Assembly: GCA_016648135.1 (NCBI GenBank)
Contig: JADDOH010002055.1
Location: 1-64,000, forward strand
Source of the DNA: Agrypnia vestita
Taxonomy: Eukaryota > Arthropoda > Insecta > Trichoptera > Phryganeidae
Length of the DNA: 64,000 bases
Reading direction: 5' to 3'
Shown: positions 33,266-45,345 of the stretch, one piece after another
Position numbering within the stretch: the first letter of the stretch is position 1
How the letters are laid out: every line of letters starts with the position of its first letter
Made by a program: the position numbers and the translations under genes
The notes under the pieces: model-generated
What the model saw: only the letters and a program-made list of their open reading frames with translations
Database searches by the model: none
Told to the model about the DNA's origin: nothing

Positions 33266-34199
33266 CCCACCCTAACTCAATTGCAAGCTTATATGAAAAG
33301 ACCTATAACTACTGCTGATTCTTCGTTTATTTAAAATGAAGAAGTTTTGATGATGTATTTGCTGGTTTAGACTTACACATGTAGAGGATTTGCTACTGAC
33401 TAATGTGCATAATTTATCTTAGAAATAAACAGTTCAAATACAAGATACTACCACTTGCTAATTTTGTGGGGGAGAGTGTCCATGAAAGCGGACGATCATG
33501 AAAGGGACATACATCCTCCAACCCAAAATACTAACAACAAAATATGGAAAAAATACACAACACCAGCGCTTAGAAACTGATCGAATGCGGTTAAGAATCT
33601 TGGTTGCACGTCGGCAGTAAAACGTGCTGAAACATTTTGGAGTGTGGTAATAAATTTTACGGCACATTTTGTATGTAAATTTTACACGCAAGTCATAATA
33701 AGGGCATCAATAATTACGAACCCTTACTTAAGAGGACTATCTTCGATTATTTAAAAGTAAGTTTTACCAATTTCGCTTCAATATAAGAGTACTGTAATAG
33801 TAATTTAATATGGAAGGGCCGTGGCGCTGCGCTGGTTCACAAATCTAGAGCGTGGCATGCAAGTGTACAAATTTGTTCCGCAGAGAATTTAGGACTTGGA
33901 TGTTCCACTGCCACCACGCCGCCTAAAATAATTACCGATGAAGTAAGAGTTAACAAGCCTGACAGATAATATTCAATGTTTGATGACAATATTCCACTAC
34001 AATTCCAATCAACGCGCGGTTAGTATTTGAATAATGGAAAAGGTTGCAGGTACTTTGATGTGATAATTGTTTTTATGGTAACTAAAATATAAATAGCCCT
34101 TTAAGCTGCAGTAATAGAAGTTGGGAGTGCAGGGATGTAAAAGGTGATATATGCGGAAGAGAGTTTAGTCAAAATCTAAAGGGGTATAAATAAGTTTGT
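33266..34199. other. non-coding stretch
   Basis: No gene or repeat end recognised. A minor internal echo, GGGGTATAAATAAG at 34,181, repeats the terminus of the next element. Confidence 0.4.
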
Positions 34200-34440
34200 G
34201 GGGTATAAAAGCAAAGGCAGCAATATCAAAAAAAATGTTTAGAATGTAATCACCGAAGATTACTTATTTAAAATGTACCAAATTCTAGATTTTAAGTATC
34301 TATCCCTTCCGAAATCATGTTTCCTAAAATTTTATAGACTATGTCTCGCATAAAATCTCTAATTCAGTACCTTATAAATTAGTAATCCTCAATGACTGCA
34401 CTCATTTTTTTTTATATCCCTGCCTTTGCTTTTATGCCCC
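34200..34440. mobile_element. palindromic MITE, 241 bp, long inverted ends
   Basis: The termini GGGGTATAAAAGCAAAGGCAG and CTGCCTTTGCTTTTATGCCCC are inverted copies. Similarity extends about 100 bases inward on each side (e.g. GATTACTTATTT with AAATTAGTAATC), so most of the element can fold back on itself. No target duplication is evident next to the ends (TTTGT / ACATT), so the superfamily is open. Confidence 0.8.
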
Positions 34441-35199
34441 ACATTTGATGTATGTGAATGACGGGAATAAATATCAATATGGCACAAGTGAAAAAAATAA
34501 GAAAAATAATATCCACGGCAAAACAGAAAAATAAAAAGAGCTAAATATAAAACTATTTATATTTAAGATTATCTTATAAAGATATATTTATGGAGCACAA
34601 TATTACGTGGATGGGGAAGCTTAATCCTAATAAAAATAGACAACGCCTGAAAAAAGGAGAATCATGAAAATTAGTTATTAGTTAACATTAGCGTGTAAAG
34701 GAAACTAAATGTTATTATGGAAAAAGAGGAAAATACATTTATCCTGCGGATAATAGCGAACCGGCGAATTTTTTTTATATTTGTCCGGCGCATCACATTA
34801 TTAACTACAGTGATAGAAGGAATGGTAGAAAGAAAAAGAGAAGGACGACCGAAGAAAACTTCACCAGCCGGTTGCTGGAGTGGAGCAGGTGTAGAAGCTA
34901 CCGAGGGGTAAAATACCTGATAGAATAGGGTTTAATGGAAAGAGCTGTAGTGACAAGGGAATGCCCCCTAAGAAGAAAAATCCTATGAAGACATTAAAAG
35001 AACAAAACTATTTTACGAGTAATATATTAATACTGAATGGTACACCAGAAATATCTTCCACCCAAACAGAGCGTGGCCACCATTGCAAGTACTGTTCAAG
35101 TGTCCAAAGTTGTTTACGACAGTTAAAAAAACAACTAAATTCGTACTTATTTAGACAATCATATAAAAACTTATAGAACCCGACCGTTATAAACACTAC
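34441..35199. other. non-coding stretch
   Basis: Short frames at 34,717-34,911 and 34,961-35,176 (+) have no recognised motif; the first contains an ERKREGRPKKT stretch that could be a last trace of a LINE tail, too short to call. Confidence 0.35.
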
Positions 35200-35613
35200 G
35201 TAATTTTTTCCACTCCTAGTATGCACTCCGCGAAAATACTCAATTCTTCCTGGCTTTAGTTTTATAGTAGGTAGTTTTATGGTAGGTCGAGCTATAATTT
35301 TATGGTAGGTCAAGGCCCACCGTGATTTCAAGCCGCTCGCACCGACCAAACTGACCAACCAGGAGCTCGATGCGGGCACCGGCAAGCGACTAATTAGAAG
35401 ACCGATCAGATACCGGCAAGCGACCAATTAGAAGACCGATCCGATACCGGCCGACACCACAACCACTCTTTCACTGACCGCCTTAGTCTACGCCACGTTA
35501 CCCATTGTACTCCGTACTTCATTATAGTGAACGTCAATAAATTGACCGACTAAGCTGTAAGTTTTTCTGGCTGTTTTCCCTTATCTCCATTTGTCCTGCC
35601 TTAGCTTGTTACA
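35200..35613. other. possible solo LTR with internal tandem repeat
   Basis: The G+C-richer block carries two full 34-bp units starting ACCGGCAAGCGAC at 35,378 and 35,412 plus a partial third at 35,446. TTTTATGGTAGGT is also duplicated at about 35,275 and 35,299. An AATAAA near 35,537 and an end ...TTGTTACA at 35,613 resemble LTR features. A start and target duplication were not found. A 139-codon minus-strand frame (35,008-35,427) is explained by this repeat. Confidence 0.35.
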
Positions 35614-38399
35614 TGCATCTTTACAGTAAACTCGGGCGCATTTAAAACAGTTCGCATGGTGTGTCTTCAGCGCCGCACGTGCCTAGCGAGATTCATGTCT
35701 CTTACGGATGGACATAATCTCGTAATACTTAACACGCACCTTCAGCATCATTCATCTCCCTACACATCTACAATAGCCAATTTACCATACACACACAACC
35801 TCATAGTTTTAACCATAATTTATATATTTTTTATTGCACGTCTAGTGTCGTTTAAGGTTTAATAAGTTTTTAAGCCAGTAATTTGTTTTTTGAAATAATT
35901 TTAAGTAATAAGTATAAGTACTCACGAAAATAGCGCTATATAAATTATCCAAATATTATTATTTTTATCTCACGGGAATAAATAAAAATAAATAAGCTCT
36001 AAGTGAATAAGTAATTTATTTCATAATTTCGTATCTTTTCCTCAAACGATTTTCCGAATGTCACGCACACGACAATAATTAATGAAATGAAATCTTTTTG
36101 AACGTCATTTTTAGGGATGCGTAATTTTCATTAAATAAAACTCGTTGTGTTCCATTGTCGGGCGCTCTTTTTTCACAGATTAAATTGATGAATGTCGGGC
36201 ATTTAGCACCTTTTATCGACCCGTCGGCTGCGAAGGGCCGGCGTCGAAAGGAACAGGACTGGAGTCGGGACGCGAGCGTTCCGTTGTTCATTCCGGCCTT
36301 TTGTTTTCCCGTCGGCTCGGCGGTGGGCGGTCGCTCCCGCGGCTTGACGCTTCGCCGCCTTGACAATATTTTTCAGAGTGAAATGTTATTTAACATATTT
36401 TAAGACACCTTTTTTATGCGGTATTAATACTACACCTACATAGCACTACTTTAGGTACATCAGCGATATGGAAAACGCCAACATGAAAGATATTTTAATT
36501 TAACGTATTTAGTCGTAATAAGTGGTTAGTTGTAATTTGTAAGGAATGTATGTGACTTTTTTTTCAGTGAGATATTTTGCCTACCAGTATAATTATTAAA
36601 ATAAAATTCAGAATTTATTTCTGACATGTTTAACCCACTCCCCTTTCCCAAAAAAATTTACACTACAATAATCTAAAAAATGTGCGACGATAAAGTGACC
36701 AAATATTTAATCATGTTACCGTGAATGCACATTTAGTTCAGTACTATTAACGTCGAATTCTTTAAAAATTTAGCTTTTAAAAAATTATAATATATCCTTT
36801 CGCATTCCGTTGGATAGGTAAATAACATATTTGTACGATCACATTGTACGCGATACTTATATGAGGTTAAAAAATAGCGGTAAGTACCTACCTACACAAA
36901 TTATATTCAATGCTTAAATTAAAAATGTCAAGAAAAAGTTTAATTCAGTTTCGTTCGCTCCTTCTCAAGCACACAAACATATAACATTTTCTAAATACTA
37001 TCGGTAGGTACTATAATACTACCATACCATACTAGGTAGGTACTATCGGTAATACTATCGGTAGGTTCGTGTGAAAACTGACGTCAACCGCAGCCTGCGT
37101 CTAGAGAACCCTTTCGGTAAATTCTTTCCACGTTTCTGTGGTGATGATTCCACGTGACTCTTGCATAATTTATGAACAAGTCTCGTGGTGACCTCGTATT
37201 TTATTTTTCATTTTAAAAGCGATATTTTCTGGTTGGTTTTACGTCTTTGATCCAAAGCGTGAATTAGAGCGCCTCGCACGGTGTAGCGTTTGACCCTAAA
37301 TTAGGGTTTTCCCCAAAAAACCGATCAGCCGGACGGGGCAATCAGTCGCACCCGCCAACCGCCAAAAGTCCCATCTATTATTCATGCCAAGAACATGCAC
37401 GCACGCCTTGAATATAAAATCCTGTAATATAAACGCTATAGTAAAGAAATCTCTTTAATTCGATTTATTTTTAAAACTCGTGTAACTGTTTAAAACGGTC
37501 CTTTTTGCGCAAACCCCGATTAAATTTACTCCAATTTTTGTTCATTGGGTCTTGGATTAATGTTGCGCTGTCAAGAACATGGCAGCACACCCCACGCAAC
37601 GGGTAGTACTTACCCGTATCATTATACTGCGATAACGCAGTACCTCGCTTCCTTCTGTAGCCCGTGTTCATCCTAAATGAAACCAGTGTTTACATCGGAA
37701 GTTTTCACGACGCCTAACTCGCACATTTGGGAGGATTGTCGGGATAATAATTTATTACGCACATTTAACGGATATTTCGTAAAAAATGTATGTTTGTATT
37801 AATAACATACTGAACCGAAGTCTCTTATTTTATATTATTATATATCATATTATTATCAAAAATAAGATGCATTGTTAGTATAAATAATATATAATTAAGT
37901 GTATTGTTATTCTTGCATTTAACACTAATTTGTTGAAATATTAACATCTTTCGGGGCATTACATTACCGTTATCAATAATTGAGGAAAACTAACTTATTT
38001 CAAGATCGGAACCATTGACAGGCGAGAATCCTCGGAATAATCGTTGAAAGCTTCTCTAGTAATTTTTAAATTTACTTTTAGTAACATCAAATAACAATAA
38101 TCCGCAGTGAAACATTCCTACATACATACATAAACACATAATATTTTAAATATTTAATATTTTTTCAATTGAAAATTACTACGTGGAATTCACATTTCAT
38201 CAATATTGTTACCCGTAGCTGTAACCCGTCAAAAATAACGGTAAATTTACATGTCGGTTCCTAAGGAATAATTATTTATTTTATTTTAAAAAAAAATGGT
38301 AAAAAATGCGATTTTTTTTTTGAAAAATGAAAATTCGTAAATAATTAATGTTATAAATAAAATAAACATCAAAATAAAATTAAAAATAAAATGAGAAAA
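35614..38399. other. non-coding stretch with G+C-rich blocks
   Basis: The block 36,150-36,365 is very G+C-rich and open on both strands (36,079-36,366 minus; 36,155-36,403 plus), which reflects composition; it also contains ATTAAATTGATGAAT, a homeodomain-type patch. Another block lies at 37,250-37,400. At 36,985-37,075 the motif ACTATCGGTAGGTACTATAATACT repeats irregularly. No exon was recognised. Confidence 0.35.
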
Positions 38400-38419
38400 A
38401 AAAATCCGTTACACCACAG

Positions 38420-38515
38420 CAGGTTGCAAGGGTCCATCATGAACCCTGCAATGGGATCCGGTCGGAAAGGTCGTAATAACACGGCATGATACCCCGGAAG
38501 ACCCAAACCAGAATA
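38420..38515 (+). repeat. decayed copy of the 5.2-kb palindrome family
   Basis: GGGTCCATCATGA is followed by ACCCTGCAATGGGATCC, then GGTCGGAAAGGTC and AACACGGCATGATA. The order matches the palindrome arm (GGACCCTGCAATGGGATCC, GAAAC..GGCC, ACACGGCAGAATA). The GAAAC block has decayed; the short inverted GGGTCCATCAT before it suggests this copy too was once part of an inverted pair. Confidence 0.6.
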
Positions 38516-38929
38516 TAATAATAATAATATTTTAATGTAACTCCGATCGTACAGGCATGGTTGCCATTGAATGTATGAAAATGTCAAAAACGTACCGTAA
38601 ATTTTTGCTATGTGATGTTACCACAGTTACACGTTACGTCAGACCGTTAAAGCAGCCATTTTCAGTCGTCTGCAGCAACCTACTAGAATAATTTAACACA
38701 GTCTGACGGTTACTGCAAAACGTTGCAATAAACGAGTTTTGTCGCTTCTGAAAATTTTTGTCGGTTACGTCAATGTATTTTTCACCTTTCGATATATTCC
38801 ATACAATACACGGTATTTATTGCTTGCAGAACACATTGCAGTCATTATGTCAAACTTTTTTTTTATTCTTATTAGTATAATTTGCTGACTTTTGTTTTAT
38901 GCTTATAAGCATACTTATTTTCCTTCATC

Positions 38930-38975
38930 ACGACTAGCTTTACGAGCGGCTTCGCCCGATATTTCCTTTTTGTGT
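38930..38975 (+). mobile_element. RTE/SINE-type head fragment
   Basis: GACTAGCTTTACGAGCGGCTTCGCCCG is like the start of a very common lepidopteran repeat (CTAGCTTTTGCCCGCGGCTTCGC) whose other end is of the type seen at 44.39 kb. Only this short piece is recognisable. Confidence 0.45.
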
Positions 38976-40984
38976 ATGTATATTAATTTAAGATTATTAA
39001 AACGCTGAAAAAATAGTCGAAACAAATTAATTCATCATCAATCAGTTGTTTTAAAAACACCGTTTTTTCGAAATCTTTTTTATTGTTTAAAAATGTGACA
39101 TCATGTGTATGTATTTGTCCGTACCTCACAACAGAAATGAGTTAAAAATAATAGCGTAGACATAGAAAATAAAAAAATTTAGATATTGCAGACGGAATAA
39201 GCGATGAATGCCACGATGCCAGAGCGCACCATTCGAGAAAAATCTGTGAATTATAAAAAAAAAATCACGTGGAAATGCCATCAATATTCACAAACTTTTT
39301 GATTGAGTATTTAAAAACTAAGATTATGATTGATTTGAAAAAGGAGAATTATTAAATACTTTTCGATTTTAGGAATAAGACTCAACACGAAAAAAAATTA
39401 TAAAGTCAGTTTTGTAAAATGTTTTTTCTAACTTGTAAACATTCAGCATTAAGTCGCGAATATTTCCCAAGAACTTATTTCCTTTTCCCGGATTTACTTT
39501 ACGCCTAAAAATGAAAAAATAAAAGTATTATAATATTGTGTCACGGAACGGATACACAGATTTCACGTCAAAGGCTTTTCTCCCCTTTATAAATATCGTG
39601 AAATATTATCCGGCTCACGCGTACAAGGAAGGCTTTCAGTTTCATATTATCCCTACTGTTAATAATTATATGTTAAAATTCTTTGCTGGTGGCTCGGCGT
39701 AAAGTGTTGCTAGTTTGAAAAACGTGGAAAAGATAAATAAAGCCAGCTAAGAAACGGTAGCCAATGTAAATGATTTGTGAAGAGAGACCCACCACATATC
39801 GAGGTCCGTTTTACGAGCAATACGTCCCATATCGACCCTACACTTTAGCCACCGGATTCGATTTTTAAGGCTAAGGTGGTCATCCCCCCACGCTCTTAAA
39901 CTCGTATGATTGAAAGCGGCGCGGGGAGGCGATTTAAATGATCTGTCGCACCGATTACCTACGGACGTGATTCTAAACAATCTGACAAAAAGCAACCGAC
40001 TTTTTGTAACATTAAATATATGCTTTTTATCTTGTCGGGACCGATCGAGATCTTTCATAAAAAATCTTCCCTCAAGTATTAATTTTTCGCAATTATTGCG
40101 TTATTTTACAAGATTCTAGTGAGATTTTTTAATTAAGCCTAATCGTATTATAATATAAAGGGAAATTACGAATAATTGTGAGTAGGAAGTAAAGCGTACC
40201 TAATAGATTTGTGGGTAGACAGACCGTGCAGGGCCCGAGTGCTGAATAAATAATGTACATTAAGCAAGGTAGAGAAGCTTACAAATTGTCCGATTTATAC
40301 AGTAGAGTAGAAAATTACAGTTAATTAATTAATTTTTAAAATATTTATTTTCATGACTGTATTTTCTATCCCCTGGAACAGAGATGGGAAGTCTACAAAT
40401 GCAGATAATATTTGTTTACAGAACATATTTTAGTTGAATAGATATTTATTTATATGCAAAGATTTTCTGCCTTGCCACGTAGTAGATCGCGCTTCCCGGA
40501 CGCTACCTCTATGGTACTACAATATATTATTTGCCGTACTACGCGCATAAAGTGCCAACGTAAAGTATGGTGCGGTGATTTTGGCTGATGCAGAGGGGTT
40601 GTCGGTGCAGTTACAGTTGTCAGTGACTTGCATTGTCAGCATCTGAACAGATTACCCAACGTAATTTGAATAATTCCTGTCGATATACATATTTGCGAAA
40701 TGAGACCGAGAGAAGTTGGACGGTTGTAATAGAAGGAACGGTTGAGTTAGAAATATAAGTTAATTTTATGTTATTTGTAACAACAGTGTTGTGACATTGA
40801 CCATCAATAAAATACGCAATTTTGATTTGTATTGTAATTTATTGAATATTTTAATTTTAATTTATTTTATCGTTATATTTTATTTTATTTAAGTCATTCA
40901 TAAACTTCTGAGAAAAGGTTCATTATCGCTGCCCTGGAGCCTAAAGTCTCTTTTTGAATATAAACGTGTTTTTTGTAACATATA
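38976..40984. other. non-coding stretch with a G+C-richer block at 39,740-40,070
   Basis: The block is unique in the window and contains AGCCACC, TTTAAATGATC and several CCGATT-type motifs; it is open on the minus strand for 103 codons (39,747-40,058) without a known domain. 40,480-40,680 is also G+C-richer. Candidate regulatory sequence only. Confidence 0.35.
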
Positions 40985-42098
40985 TTAGGTCCTTACATAT
41001 GAAATTGACGTTTAGTATGGGAGGAACATAAAGTCGATTTTTTTTTATTATAATATATTTATTTAATCAAAGTATGTACCATTGCTATCTATGCACTTTT
41101 GCCATCTCATAGGTAGTTCATCGATCCCTTTACTAAAAAAACCATTCGGAAGGGAATCAATAAAATCTTTGAAGGCGGTTTGGACTGCCCCATCGGAGTT
41201 GAATTTTTTCCTTTGCAAGAAGTTATCCAAATTTCGAAAAAAATGGTAATCTGTTGGGGCAAGGTCCGGAGAGTACGGTGGATGTCTTAGATATTCCAAT
41301 TGAAGCTCCTCTAATTTGGTAGCCGTCTGTTGTGCAGTGTGTGGTCTAGCGTTGTCATGAAGCAGCAGTGGCCTAGAGCGATTAACCAGCCTCGGTTGTT
41401 TAGCAGCTAGCTTTTCCATCATGGTTTGCAGTTGCTGACAATAGACATCTGCCGTAATCGTCTGGCCAGATTTAAGAAAGCTGTAGTGAACGACACCAGC
41501 ACTAGTCCACCAAACGCTCACAAGTAACTCGCGTTTGTTGATTTGCTTCACTCAATTCGTGAGGTACCCACCTTTCAAGCTTTTTCACCTTACCAATTTG
41601 CTTCAAGTGGATTAAAACAGTTTTATCACTAACACCGCAGCCTGTAGCTAACTCGGATGTGGTTTGCGATGGATTCCGCTTCCACAATAGCCTTCAATTC
41701 TTCATTATCAACTTTGGTCTCCGGCCGTCCACGGGGCTTGTTCTGCAGGTCGAAATTTCCAGAACGAAAACGTTGGAACCAAAAACGCACTGTGTTTTCT
41801 TTTGCGGCACCGTCGCCATACACATCATTAATCCTTCGAGCCGTTTCTGCAGCACTGGTGCCACGGTGGAACTCGTACTCGTAAATAACGCGATACTTCA
41901 AGTTTTTCATTTTGTAAACTGAGTCTCGCAAAGAAAAAAACAATTGAGGAAAAAACAAATGAATTATAATTTTCAAAACACAAATACATGAGTAAATAGC
42001 TGTAAAAATTTGGATTTGGAATTCCTAACCAAAGAGAAGATATTTGAGATCAAATTTGCCAGTACGGTAAAACGTCAATTATGAATGTAAGGACCTAA
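40985..42098 (-). mobile_element. mariner element with both ends, internally deleted (copy B)
   Basis: The inverted ends TTAGGTCCTTACAT...AATTGACGTTT and AAACGTCAATT...ATGTAAGGACCTAA are intact and flanked by TA on both sides (40,983-40,984 and 42,099-42,100). The length of 1,114 bp is about 0.2 kb short of a usual mariner of 1.3 kb, which fits the deletion seen in the transposase. The transposase reads from about 41,908 down to 41,063. Confidence 0.95.
41063..41908 (-). pseudogene. mariner transposase with internal deletion and frameshift
   Basis: Transposase of a D,D34D mariner. The N-terminus MKNLKYRVIYEYEFHRGTS and the helix-turn-helix region AKENTVRFWFQRFRSGNFD, GRPETKVD are intact. A frameshift follows near 41,680 (the frame continues as PSQTTSELATGCGVSDKTV, LERWVPHELSE). 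At about 41,529 a deletion joins this to LLVSVWWTSAGVVHYSF and shifts frame. Judged against the copy at the window start, which keeps SQWLNPAEPAKPY before LLVSVW, the missing stretch holds the first catalytic aspartate region. The other two aspartates (HDNARPH, PTDYHFF) remain, 34 residues apart. It cannot make active enzyme, but the element keeps both ends. Confidence 0.93.
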
Positions 42099-42109
42099 TA
42101 TTAATTTAA

Positions 42110-42360
42110 AAGGAACCTCAAAAAATAAATTTACGTTATATTCAAGAACACATTCATATTTGTGAAGTTTAATTTTCCAGAACAAAGTTCTGTGAAATTT
42201 TTAAAACCAAATTAATTAATCAATTAGAAAGACGTACCCAAAAATCTTCGAAAAGAAAAAAGGTTCGAATCCCGGTAGTAGCCAAATATTTTTTCGTGAA
42301 TTAGATTTTTCTGCATGTCCTTCTAATTGATTAATTAATTTGGTTTTATAAATTTACGTT
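42110..42360. repeat. inverted pair of SINE tails
   Basis: TTCTGTGAAATTTTTAAAACC, AAATTAATTAATCAATTAG (about 42,188-42,230) is the reverse complement of the SINE body at 900-960. It faces a second, plus-oriented piece with the B box GGTTCGAATCCC (about 42,263) and the same tail CTAATTGATTAATTAATTTGG (about 42,325-42,345). The two tails can fold on each other. The arrangement suggests a head-to-head insertion or an inverted duplication next to the mariner. Confidence 0.7.
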
Positions 42361-44079
42361 ATTTATTATTATGTTAACTAATCTCTTAGTCTACAGCGAG
42401 TGCTTACGATTATATTTAATCCAAGATACAAAGTTATCCTTACGCAAAGTATTCTACCATTTTCTTTTCTGAAACTCTGGTATTACGATATTATACGTGA
42501 GGCCATACTTATAATTCCATTATATTATATGCTCAATTTTTTTACAACTAAATAAACAGGGCTGAAAGCGGGGTAGCAAAGTTTCTCGCATATTATATTA
42601 TGAACTCTTTGCTCGCTTTAGCCTAGGGCCCGAATCTCCTTTGAAATCTACACGCGAACTATCCATTAACAAGTTGGCTTATGTGCTTAGCCTCACCCGA
42701 GTTTCAGTATTATTTGGAAATATTATTGTCACGAAATTGTGTTTGCTCCCCCACCATTGGCAAGTCGTTAATGATTCCGTTTGACACAGGAGCATTCCTC
42801 AACATTCGATAAAACTTGGTTAAATATAAACATAAAGTACTGTACATTATTCAAAGGTAAAAGTGATTTGAGTTATAAAATATGCTTGTGAAACACGTAC
42901 AAGTAGATCAACATAAAATAATCCGTAAGCTGAGTTGAAATATCGTACATTATTAATATATATGAAATAATTAATAAAATATAATTTAATTAAATCAGGT
43001 AGATTTTATCTCTGCGCGTATGTCTATTTTTATCTTTTTTCTCTAGGTCCAAATTAACTGAGTTAAAAAAGTTTTTGAACAGCTATCATTTTTAATTAAG
43101 ATCGATAGTAATCAGACTGTTGATAATGAATGATCTTAGTCGAGATACCGAGTATTCACGAGGTTAATGGTTCAAAGGAGTTTGATCGAAATTTGATGAC
43201 AACTACGGAAGGTGATGTGTCCATAAAACTCGCCGTATCCCGTATAACATATAGGGTAAATAACCTTTTTAACGGGGGCAGTTTCGAGGACCCCTGATCC
43301 TGACCCAAGAAAGTACATCGATATTTTGTAAAATTACGCAGAATTTCTACTGAAATCTATCTAAAAGTGTCTTCCTTCAGGCTCGGCCCAGCCTCTGAAT
43401 AAGATCGATATGTAAAGATTCTGCATATTTAATTTTACTTGATGTTTATTTTAAATCAAGCCATTAAAATGGCACGCAAATTGATTTCAAATTAAAATCT
43501 TGCCAAATCGATAGCTGAAATAAAAATACATGAAAATTAATGAAAAGATAAATGTTCACTTTCATTTGTTACTCTGCAAAGTTTTTCAAACAATATTCTT
43601 TACAAATCGAAACCTCCTAAAATTTTTATATAAGGATTGCCTAATGGCTGCCAGTGCGGAAATAGAAATCGGAAATGACCACCCCTACCGCCCAGCCCGG
43701 AAGTAATCTCGCCATTTATTTTAGAAAGGACTTATACTAGTAGGTAAAAAATAAATATTCATCGCTCTCCGTAGCAAATAAATTAATCATTCATACAAGA
43801 AATCCGTAGTCGTAAGTTTTGTCAATCTGTTCTACGTATATCCAATACTTAAACCCTTTAACTTCATTCAGTTTGAGACTTTAAAAGAGTATCAGTGAAA
43901 AATCAACATAATCTAAACTACTCGTCCAAATGATGTTGTTTAAAAGGCAATTTTTATCTGCATAAAATTTTCCTAACGATAAGCAATTTATTTTTATAAG
44001 AATTTAACATTACCTACTTAAATTACCCCAGATAGATTAAAATGAATTTTAAATATATATTTTATCAATTTGTGAATTA
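42361..44079. other. non-coding stretch
   Basis: No gene was recognised. 43,200-43,330 is slightly G+C-richer (GGGGGCAGTTTCGAGGACCCC) and might be a coding or repeat trace; nothing firmer can be said. Confidence 0.4.
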
Positions 44080-44396
44080 ACCTTAATATATAGATATATG
44101 TTGTCGCGGACTTTTTATAGGCCTTTTTGTGTTCTACAACTTCTCTACAGAAATAATTAATTTATCTCTTACTGTTAAGGCCCGACCGTTTTTTCGTCAC
44201 TTTAATTGTAAAAAAGGGCACGAAAAGCCCTTTTATTTTAACTGGATAATATATAGCCAATAACCACCCTGAAAGTCCATTCTAAATATTGGTGAAAGTA
44301 GTTTTGAAGTCGGATCACTAGTTTCGGAGATTACCTCCTACATCCAAACTTGCAAACTCACAAACTTTTACCTCTTTATATATTAGTATAGATATA
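44080..44396 (+). mobile_element. 3' end of an RTE-type or RTE-derived retroposon
   Basis: The stretch contains TGTTGTCGCGGACTTTTTATAGGCC, GTGTTCTACAAC, then TTTTGAAGTCGGATCACTAG, GGAGATTAC, CAAACTTGCAAACTCACAAAC and ends CTTTATATATTAGTATAGAT. This succession and ending are those of a retroposon family very frequent in Lepidoptera. It is 5'-truncated and non-coding. Confidence 0.65.
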
Positions 44397-45244
44397 GATT
44401 TGCAAAACGTAGATACCATCCCCCTACGTCTGCTACAAACGCCCATTATATTAATTGCCGTTTATTCCAAATTTGGCATAGTTGTGTACTTATTAGGGTC
44501 ATGGGAAAAATAAAGACTTCCTCCCCCTAGCCATCTCAACTTCCAATATTAATGTGTAAAGTGTCATCTATTCTAAATTACCCCACAAAATACAGACATT
44601 TCACCATTCCTCAAACCGCTTAAACCTAAAATCAAAAGCATATCCCTCCCTGCAGATACCAAACATGAATTAAAACTAAATATGAATACCAGATAACACC
44701 GAGAATGGACCGCTAATTTGTAACAAAATAAACGGTATCCGCGAAGCCATTATGGCCATCAATCAAGCCACTATCGGAACACATTAATAACATCGTTATC
44801 GAGTAGAAAATAATATATTTTCAAATCGTTCTCCCGCTTAATTTTGATTTACAACACTGTCGAACCCCCGAAAACAATGAAACAAAGAAACTTTAATATC
44901 AATCGGAATGAATGAACTTTCTCGGCCCAGATTTTCCGGCTGGCGTGTCCGGCTCACGGAGCACGCCATGCGCGGGTAGCTGCTCACAACCTCGGGACGC
45001 AAGGGTTGCAGGGTTGATGTGCCTCGCGGTGGGCGCTGGTTCTGCGAGTCGCAATGAGACTGGGTTCCACAGACCTACGCAGGACTGCCGTGCCAGCAGC
45101 CTTGATCATTGCGGAGAATTGTAATGAATGAAAGCAAAATACGACAGTAAACAGAAGGTTTAAAGCTGTATTATATATACTCATATACAATTTGTGAACA
45201 GAACTAATACACGAATGAGGTGAATATGGACATGTGACAAGTTA
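44397..45244. other. non-coding stretch with a G+C-rich block at 44,905-45,120
   Basis: The block at 44,905-45,120 is the most G+C-rich non-repeat patch of this part and is open on both strands (44,912-45,124 plus; 44,984-45,190 minus), without known domain. The neighbouring 44,690-44,800 contains CCATTATGGCC, CTAATTTG and ATTAATAAC motifs. Regulatory origin is possible. Confidence 0.35.
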
Positions 45245-45345
45245 TAACCCAGAAAAATTTGTTACGGGAAATAGCGCGTTGGATAATTTTGTAGCATTTT
45301 ATTTACATTTTTTTATTATTTCAATATTAATTTAGTTACATTTTA
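45245..45345 (-). mobile_element. body fragment of the tRNA-Ala SINE family
   Basis: GGGAAATAGCGCGTTGGATAA, then GTAGCATTTTATTTACATTTTTTTATT follows the body at 19,085-19,180 (GAAAATAGCGCGTTAGAAAA...GAGCATTTTGACATT..ACATTTTTTTATT) in the same orientation. The tRNA-like head is missing here. Confidence 0.6.

Noticed and set aside
35008..35427. 139-codon minus-strand frame
   Set aside because: It is explained by the G+C-rich tandem repeat; no domain, and the N-terminal part is translated from the 34-bp repeat.
36079..36403. Overlapping frames on both strands as a gene
   Set aside because: Open on both strands because of high G+C content; no domain or splice support.
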